DNA from: 40-80 sp040394775
GTDB taxonomy: Bacteria; Bacteroidota; Bacteroidia; Flavobacteriales_D; Crocinitomicaceae
Assembly (NCBI GenBank): GCA_040394775.1
Contig: JBEBRN010000007.1
Span: 1 to 64,000, forward strand
Length of the DNA stretch: 64,000 nucleotides
Direction: 5' to 3'
The translations under genes and the position numbers were made by a program. How positions within the stretch are numbered: position 1 is the first letter of the stretch; each line of letters begins with the position of its first letter. The notes below the pieces were generated by a model. That model did not search any database. It was not told the DNA's origin and saw only the letters and a list, made by a program, of their open reading frames with translations. Of this stretch, positions 58,804-64,000 are shown in pieces.

Positions 58804-60363
58804 ATGAAAAAAACCTTATTTATCCTCGGAGCTTTTAGCTTATTTGCTTTCAACGCATTTTCACAAACGACGGTGGAATTGTTTAAAGATATTAACCCTA
58901 ACGGTAATTCTTGGCCGTTTGGATTTTATAAATATAATAATTCTCTTTATTTCGTTGCTGATGATGGTATCCATGAATCTGAACTATGGATATCTGACGG
59001 AACAACCTCAGGAACAACATTATTAAAAGACATTAATACGACAGGAAGTTCATATCCTTATTATATGACAGAATATAAGGGAAAGCTTTACTTTAATGCT
59101 GACGATGGAAATGGCTCACAATTATGGCTCACCAATGGTACTGAAGCAGGTACATTAAAGATGGCAGATATCAACACTTCAGGAAGCTCTCATATAATGT
59201 TTATTACTAAATATGACAACAAATTATTCTTCTCAGCTACTGATGGAAACAGTGGAGAAGAATTATGGATGACTGATGGCACAACTATAGAGATGGTGAA
59301 AGACATTAACCTAGGAAGTGATGACTCTTCACCACAGGGGTTTACTGAATGCAATAATTTATTAGTGTTTATAGCTGAAGATGAAAATGGCATAGAATCT
59401 CCTTGGGTAACTGACGGTACTGAGGCAGGAACTAAAAAACTGAAAGATATTGAAATCTACTATCCATACTTTGGCAAGGCTTTTACCGAATTCAATGGAA
59501 AGTTATATTTTAGAGCTGATGACGGCATCCATGGAGAAGAACTTTGGATGACTGATGGAACAGAAGCAGGAACATTAATGGTGAAAGACATCTCATCTTC
59601 TGGGAGTTCTGAACCGAAAAATTTTATTGTTTATAATAACAAGTTATATTTTGCTGCTACAAATGGATCTGACGGAAAAGAACTTTGGGTGACTGATGGA
59701 ACCGAGAATGGGACTACAATGTTAAAAGACATCGATCCTGGAGCAGATGGTTCTTATCCAAATCAATTTGTTGTATATGGTGACAAACTGTATTTTTCTG
59801 CTTCTAGCACTGCCAATGGGTATGAATTATGGGTGACTGATGGAACCCCTTCAGGAACAAAAATAGTGAAAGACGTTGATCCACTTGTTTTAACGACGTA
59901 TAACAACAAACTCTACTTCACAGCAGAGAGTACATACGGAAATCATGAATTGTATGAATCAGATGGAACAGAAGCAGGAACTTTTGTTATTGCACCAACT
60001 ATTTCCCCTTTTACAAATCCATGTGATGAAACCGAAGAGTTCTATGAATTTAATGGATCTTTATATTTCGTAGCTAACTATAACAACATTGGTTATGAAT
60101 TATACCGTTTGACAAGTGAACCATTGGGTCTTCAAGCAACAGAATTGGTTTCTTTTAAAGCTAATCCTAATCCTACAAATGACAAATTAACCATCACCAC
60201 AGAAAAAAACACACAGTTTACGCTCTTAGATTTGTCAGGAAAAGTTTTGAAATCTTTTGAAGTAGATCAACAGAAAGAAATTTCTACTGCTGATTTGAAT
60301 GCAGGGATTTACATCTTGAGAGAGAATGTTTCTGGTTCACATGTAAAGATTATTAAACTCTAA
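58804..60363 (+). CDS. ELWxxDGT-repeat T9SS protein, copy 2
   Basis: 519 residues. Signal peptide (to about 20, NAFSQ), about eight ELWxxDGT units (ELWISDGTTSGT, QLWLTNGTEAGT, ELWMTDGT, ELWVTDGTENGT), then a T9SS type A domain starting FKANPNPTNDKLTITTEKN. Its last ~75 residues are nearly identical to those of copy 3 while copies 1 and 4 share a different form, so exchange of the 3' end is likely. Function unknown; predicted surface or secreted protein. Confidence 0.9.
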   Translation: MKKTLFILGAFSLFAFNAFSQTTVELFKDINPNGNSWPFGFYKYNNSLYFVADDGIHESELWISDGTTSGTTLLKDINTTGSSYPYYMTEYKGKLYFNADDGNGSQLWLTNGTEAGTLKMADINTSGSSHIMFITKYDNKLFFSATDGNSGEELWMTDGTTIEMVKDINLGSDDSSPQGFTECNNLLVFIAEDENGIESPWVTDGTEAGTKKLKDIEIYYPYFGKAFTEFNGKLYFRADDGIHGEELWMTDGTEAGTLMVKDISSSGSSEPKNFIVYNNKLYFAATNGSDGKELWVTDGTENGTTMLKDIDPGADGSYPNQFVVYGDKLYFSASSTANGYELWVTDGTPSGTKIVKDVDPLVLTTYNNKLYFTAESTYGNHELYESDGTEAGTFVIAPTISPFTNPCDETEEFYEFNGSLYFVANYNNIGYELYRLTSEPLGLQATELVSFKANPNPTNDKLTITTEKNTQFTLLDLSGKVLKSFEVDQQKEISTADLNAGIYILRENVSGSHVKIIKL

Positions 60364-60374
60364 TAAAACCAAGA

Positions 60375-60422
60375 AAAAACACGAATATTTCGTATCTTAT
60401 ATAGTATAACCTTAAAAATAAA
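60375..60422 (+). promoter_or_regulatory. Conserved upstream box of ELWxxDGT gene 3
   Basis: AACACGAATATTTCGTATCTT then ATATAGTATAACCTTAAAAATAA. The same block precedes gene 4 with few changes. Confidence 0.45.
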
Positions 60423-60425
60423 AAC

Positions 60426-62036
60426 ATGAAAAAAACCTTACTTATCCTGGGAGCTTTTAGCTTATTTGCTACTGGTGCTTTTTCACAAACGGTTGTGGAA
60501 CTTTTTAAAGATATTCATCCTACAGCTGGCTCTTACCCTGAAAGCTTTACAAATTTTGGAGATAAATTTGTTTTCGGTGCTCGCCATGCCACGCTCGGTA
60601 AAGAAGTATGGATATCAGACGGAACCGATGATGGTACGATTTTATTAAAAGATATTCAAGACGGTGCATTAGAATCATATCCTAATCATTTCATTGAGTT
60701 CCAAAATAGCTTGTTTTTCTCTGCAGATGATGGACCAAACGGAAGAGAATTGTGGATTTCAGACGGAACTCAAGCGAATACTAAAATGTTGAAAGATATT
60801 AACCCAACAGGCGATTCTGGGCCATCCAGGTTTGTCATAGTTAATCAAAAACTTTTGTTTTTTGCTGATGATGGAACCCATGGAACAGAACTTTGGGTAA
60901 CTGATGGAACAGAGCTAGGGACAAAGATGGTGAAGGATATTCATCCTGGAGGAGCTGGTTTTGAGCCGTGGTTTTACGGTGCAATTGCAAATGGAAATCT
61001 ATTGTATTTTGAAGCGGACAATGGAAGCGATGGAAAAGAGCTGTGGGTGAGTGATGGAACTCTTGAAAACACCAAAATGTTGAAAGACATTAATCCTGGA
61101 GGAGATGATTCGAGTCCTGAGTGGCTTATTAGCTATAATGGAAAATTATATTTTTCAGCAGACGATGGAACCAATGGGAAGGAATTATGGGTGACTGACG
61201 GAACGGAATTAGGAACAAAAATAGTGAAAGACATTAATTCCGGCGGTGATGATTCTAGACCTTCTCAACTAGTTGTGGCAAATGAGAAACTGTATTTTTT
61301 AGCCTACGACGAAACCCATGGTGGAGAATTATGGGTATCAGACGGAACAGAAGGAGGAACGAGCATGGTTAAAGACATCACTATTGGGTCAAATAGTTCC
61401 GATTTTGGGGAAAGTAATTTTATTGAGTATAACCAAAAAATGTATTTTATAGTTGATGATGGAACGCATGGATACGAATTATGGGTAACGGACGGAACTG
61501 AACCAGGTACGGCTTTAGTAAAAGATATCAATCCTGGAGGAGATGACGGTATGCCAATTATGTTAACTGTATACAATAACCATCTCTATTTTACAGCAAA
61601 AGCTACTTCAGGTAACCGTGAACTGTATGAATCAGACGGAACAGAACAAGGGACTTATATTATTGCACCAACGATCTCTCCTTTTACAAATCCATGCAAT
61701 CAAACCTACGAGCTCTTTGAATTCCAAGGTTCTTTATATTTTTCAGCAGATTACAACAATATTGGAGTAGAATTATACCGTTTGACAAGCGAATCGCTAG
61801 GTCTTCAAGCAACAGAAATGGTTTCTTTTAAAGCTTATCCTAATCCTACAAATGACAAATTAACCATCACCACAGAGAAAAACACGCAGTTTACGCTCTT
61901 AGATTTGTCAGGAAAAGTTTTGAAAACATTTGAAGTAGATCAACAGAAAGAAATTTCTATTGCTGATTTAGCACCTGGGATTTATTTATTGAAAGAAAAC
62001 AGCTCTGGGTCACAAACAAAGATTATTAAACTTTAA
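60426..62036 (+). CDS. ELWxxDGT-repeat T9SS protein, copy 3
   Basis: 536 residues, the longest copy. Signal peptide (to about 20, GAFSQ), about eight ELWxxDGT units (EVWISDGTDDGT, ELWISDGTQANT, ELWVTDGTELGT repeated), each followed by MVKDINPGGDDSSP. The T9SS type A C-terminus FKAYPNPTNDKLTITTEKN is nearly identical to that of copy 2. Predicted to be exported through T9SS; role unknown. Confidence 0.9.
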   Translation: MKKTLLILGAFSLFATGAFSQTVVELFKDIHPTAGSYPESFTNFGDKFVFGARHATLGKEVWISDGTDDGTILLKDIQDGALESYPNHFIEFQNSLFFSADDGPNGRELWISDGTQANTKMLKDINPTGDSGPSRFVIVNQKLLFFADDGTHGTELWVTDGTELGTKMVKDIHPGGAGFEPWFYGAIANGNLLYFEADNGSDGKELWVSDGTLENTKMLKDINPGGDDSSPEWLISYNGKLYFSADDGTNGKELWVTDGTELGTKIVKDINSGGDDSRPSQLVVANEKLYFLAYDETHGGELWVSDGTEGGTSMVKDITIGSNSSDFGESNFIEYNQKMYFIVDDGTHGYELWVTDGTEPGTALVKDINPGGDDGMPIMLTVYNNHLYFTAKATSGNRELYESDGTEQGTYIIAPTISPFTNPCNQTYELFEFQGSLYFSADYNNIGVELYRLTSESLGLQATEMVSFKAYPNPTNDKLTITTEKNTQFTLLDLSGKVLKTFEVDQQKEISIADLAPGIYLLKENSSGSQTKIIKL

Positions 62037-62051
62037 TTAAATCAAGAAGAT

Positions 62052-62097
62052 AACACGAATATTTCGTAACTTATATAGTATAACTTTAAAATAAAAA
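62052..62097 (+). promoter_or_regulatory. Conserved upstream box of ELWxxDGT gene 4
   Basis: AACACGAATATTTCGTAACTT followed by ATATAGTATAACTTTAAAATAA; almost the same as the box before gene 3 (one T to A change in the core). Confidence 0.45.
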
Positions 62098-62100
62098 AAC

Positions 62101-63669
62101 ATGAAAAAACATTTACTTACACTCGCAGTAATTAGCTTATTTGCTACTGGTGCATTTTCACAAACAACTGTGGAACTCGTAAAAGACATTAACCCTATAA
62201 GTGGCTCTTACCCTTATGGATTCTTTGAATATAAGGATTGGATGTATTTTAGTGCTGAGGATCCAGATTTCGGTAATGAATTATGGATCTCAGACGGAAC
62301 CAGTTCCGGAACACAAATAATAAAAGACATCAACCCAGGAAGTGGAAACTCAAACCCAAGAGACTTTACACAAGTTGGCGACAAGCTTTATTTTGTTGCA
62401 AATGACGGGGATAGTGGAGTTGAATTGTGGGTAACTAACGGAAGTTCACTCGGAACTAAAATGATAAAGGACATTCATCCTTCTGGAGATTCAAATCCTT
62501 TTGATCTTAAAGAATATAAGGGTAAATTGTATTTTAGTGCTACTAATGGAACTGATGGTACAGAGCTTTGGGTGACTGACGGAACAGAACTAGGTACAAT
62601 AATGCTAAAAGACATTAATCCTGGAGCTGGCAACAGCGACCTAGGAAGATATATAGAATATAACGACAAATTGTATTTTACTGCTAAAAATGGAAGCGAT
62701 GGTTCAGAGCTCTGGGTGACTGATGGAACAGTGGATGGTACAATAATGCTAAAAGATATTAATCCAACTGGAGGCTCAGCCCCAAGAGATTTCACCAAAT
62801 ACGATGGAAAACTATATTTTAGTGCGACCAATGGCATTGACGGAAGAGAACTATGGCTGACTGACGGAACTGAGAACGGTACAATAAAGCTAAAAGACAT
62901 TAATCCTAGTGGAGATTCAAATCCTTCTTTTTTAACAGTGTTTGATGGAAAGTTATATTTTAATGCCACCAATGGAACTGATGGAAAAGAACTATGGATA
63001 ACAGACGGAACTGAGGCTGGTACAATAATGCTAAAAGACATTAATCCTGGCGGAGTTGATTCAGACCCACACTCGTTTACAGAGTATAATGGTAAACTTT
63101 ATTTTAGCGCGAAGTTTAGTTATTTTGATCCTAAAGTATGGATAACAGATGGGACTCCAGGAGGTACAATAGAGAAAATAAATATAGACTTTCCTTATAT
63201 TTTTACAGTATTTGCAAATCGACTTTATTTTACAACTACATATAATAGTAAAGTCGTATTACAAGAATCTGATGGAACAGAAGCAGGAACTTATGAAATT
63301 AGCCCAGGTTCTACTAATAATAATCCATGTGATGAAACTACTGCATTATATGAATATAAAGGCTACTTATACTTTATGGCAGATTACGATGATATAGGCG
63401 TAGAGCTTTACCGTATAAGTAATGAGTTTCTTAATGTTAAATCCCAAGAAATCGCTTCTTTCAAAGCATTCCCAAATCCCGCAAGTGATAAATTAACCAT
63501 CACGATACAGAAAGACAGTCAGTTTACGCTTTATGATTTAACAGGAAAAGCATTGAAATCAATTGAAGTAAATCAATATAAAGAAATTTCTATTGCTGAT
63601 TTGAATGCTGGAATATACATTTTGAGAGAGGATGTATCTGGTTCACATGTGAAGATTATTAAACAATAA
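62101..63669 (+). CDS. ELWxxDGT-repeat T9SS protein, copy 4
   Basis: 522 residues. Signal peptide (to about 20, GAFSQ), about eight ELWxxDGT units, very regular in the middle (ELWVTDGTELGTIMLKDINP, GKLYFSATNGTDG), degenerate near the end. The T9SS domain begins QEIASFKAFPNPASDKLTIT and ends HVKIIKQ, like copy 1. Its repeats resemble each other at DNA level too, which creates a long open frame on the opposite strand that is not a gene. Confidence 0.9.
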   Translation: MKKHLLTLAVISLFATGAFSQTTVELVKDINPISGSYPYGFFEYKDWMYFSAEDPDFGNELWISDGTSSGTQIIKDINPGSGNSNPRDFTQVGDKLYFVANDGDSGVELWVTNGSSLGTKMIKDIHPSGDSNPFDLKEYKGKLYFSATNGTDGTELWVTDGTELGTIMLKDINPGAGNSDLGRYIEYNDKLYFTAKNGSDGSELWVTDGTVDGTIMLKDINPTGGSAPRDFTKYDGKLYFSATNGIDGRELWLTDGTENGTIKLKDINPSGDSNPSFLTVFDGKLYFNATNGTDGKELWITDGTEAGTIMLKDINPGGVDSDPHSFTEYNGKLYFSAKFSYFDPKVWITDGTPGGTIEKINIDFPYIFTVFANRLYFTTTYNSKVVLQESDGTEAGTYEISPGSTNNNPCDETTALYEYKGYLYFMADYDDIGVELYRISNEFLNVKSQEIASFKAFPNPASDKLTITIQKDSQFTLYDLTGKALKSIEVNQYKEISIADLNAGIYILREDVSGSHVKIIKQ

Positions 63670-63687
63670 CATTTTACAGAAAGATAT

Positions 63688-63723
63688 AAATCCTCTTCGG
63701 AAGTTCTGAAGAGGATTTTTTTA
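63688..63723 (+). terminator. Intrinsic terminator after the ELWxxDGT array
   Basis: Stem AAATCCTCTTC (63688-63698) with GAAGAGGATTT (63708-63718), followed by TTTTT. Confidence 0.88.
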
Positions 63724-63750
63724 TGATTTATCATTGATTAAATATCCTTA

Positions 63751-63766
63751 TGTGACCTTAGTCACC
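63751..63766 (+). promoter_or_regulatory. CRP/FNR-like palindrome upstream of the last gene
   Basis: TGTGACCTTAGTCACC carries the inverted repeat GTGAC-N4-GTCAC, close to TGTGA-N6-TCACA of CRP/FNR regulators, about 62 bp before the ATG at 63829. Assignment is by pattern only. Confidence 0.4.
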
Positions 63767-63828
63767 TTAAAACACCAAAAAAATGAGGATGTTTGTACTA
63801 TCTATTAAAATTAATAAACACAATCATC

Positions 63829-64000
63829 ATGAAAAACATTATTCAACTCTCATTGTTTGCAATCGTTGTACTTTTATCAAGCTGTAATCAAGGAGAAAAG
63901 ATACACACATTTACTGATGTTGAAAAAGAACAAACGTTAATGCTTGGAGATAGTATTTCCAAAATAGCACAAGCCACATTGATGCAAAATGTTTCCAAAG
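63829..64000 (+). CDS. Lipoprotein, 5' part only (possibly DUF3365-like)
   Basis: The first 57 codons only; the gene runs off the window. MKNIIQLSLFAIVVLLSSCNQGEK is a lipoprotein signal with lipobox LLSSC (Cys19). The following VEKEQTLMLGDSISKIAQATLMQNVSK resembles the start of Bacteroidota DUF3365 (Tll0287-like, possible haem-binding) proteins, which I cannot confirm from so short a piece. A CRP/FNR-like palindrome lies upstream. Confidence 0.6.
   Translation, partial: MKNIIQLSLFAIVVLLSSCNQGEKIHTFTDVEKEQTLMLGDSISKIAQATLMQNVSK

Noticed and set aside
62475..63041. Long open frame on the minus strand within ELWxxDGT copy 4 (188 codons)
   Set aside because: It is antisense to a DNA-level repeat; its sequence is itself repetitive (VPSVTHSS-like units), lacks a start context, and the same effect appears antisense to the other copies.
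1..64000. CRISPR arrays, rRNA, tRNA, phage or integron structures
   Set aside because: No regularly spaced short repeats, tRNA-like cloverleaf or T-loop patterns, or integrase genes were noticed; without a covariance search small RNAs could be missed.

Overview
This 64 kb window is AT-rich chromosomal DNA from a member of the Bacteroidota, most likely the order Flavobacteriales. The evidence is the number of secreted proteins with a type IX secretion (T9SS) C-terminal sorting domain, a TonB-dependent receptor with a CarboxypepD-like N-terminus, an M13 peptidase, WG-repeat proteins, MuiA/DUF4139, and recurrent promoter-like TAnnTTTG boxes (the Bacteroidota -7 element) instead of sigma70-type -10 boxes. 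No rRNA, tRNA, CRISPR array, phage or intact transposase gene was seen. The gene order looks like ordinary chromosome, with a more unusual plus-strand stretch from about 50.6 kb to the end.

Layout. 1-8.1 kb (mostly minus): a truncated T9SS-type secreted protein, asnB, an M13 metallopeptidase with a GNAT acetyltransferase, an acyl-CoA carboxylase beta subunit and a gamma-carbonic-anhydrase-like protein. 8.2-15.5 kb (plus): an Omp28/T9SS protein, O-methyltransferase, lipoprotein, large PIG-L deacetylase and aspartate kinase. 15.5-23.8 kb (minus): a T9SS protein, clpB, a TonB receptor and a fibronectin-type T9SS protein. 24-31.5 kb: 3-hydroxyanthranilate dioxygenase, two SAM methyltransferases, hemW, a thioredoxin, a menE-like ligase, a J-domain membrane protein, smpB and a ZIP metal transporter. 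31.7-36 kb: two tandem WG-repeat secreted proteins. 36-48.2 kb: an RRM protein, an MFS exporter, small membrane proteins, DinB, a MORN-like protein, SDR-type threonine dehydrogenase, the tyrosine-degradation pair hmgA-hppD, FkbM methyltransferase, azurin with a cytochrome-b-like membrane protein, a glycosyltransferase and an EamA transporter.

48.3-48.7 kb holds a non-coding 365-bp element with perfect 14-bp terminal inverted repeats (MITE-like), between the muiA-like gene and its apparent terminator.

50.6-56.8 kb is the most unusual region. Six consecutive paralogues of about 200 residues share two membrane segments and a C-terminal domain that may be PH-like. They are followed by a frameshifted gene remnant, a DUF1456 protein, a membrane LytTR regulator, and a small membrane protein with glycine exactly every fifth residue. 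Two direct repeats upstream of that last gene are candidate LytTR operator sites. 57-63.7 kb holds four tandem ELWxxDGT-repeat T9SS proteins with similar upstream boxes and mosaic C-termini. The window ends inside a lipoprotein gene preceded by a CRP/FNR-like palindrome.
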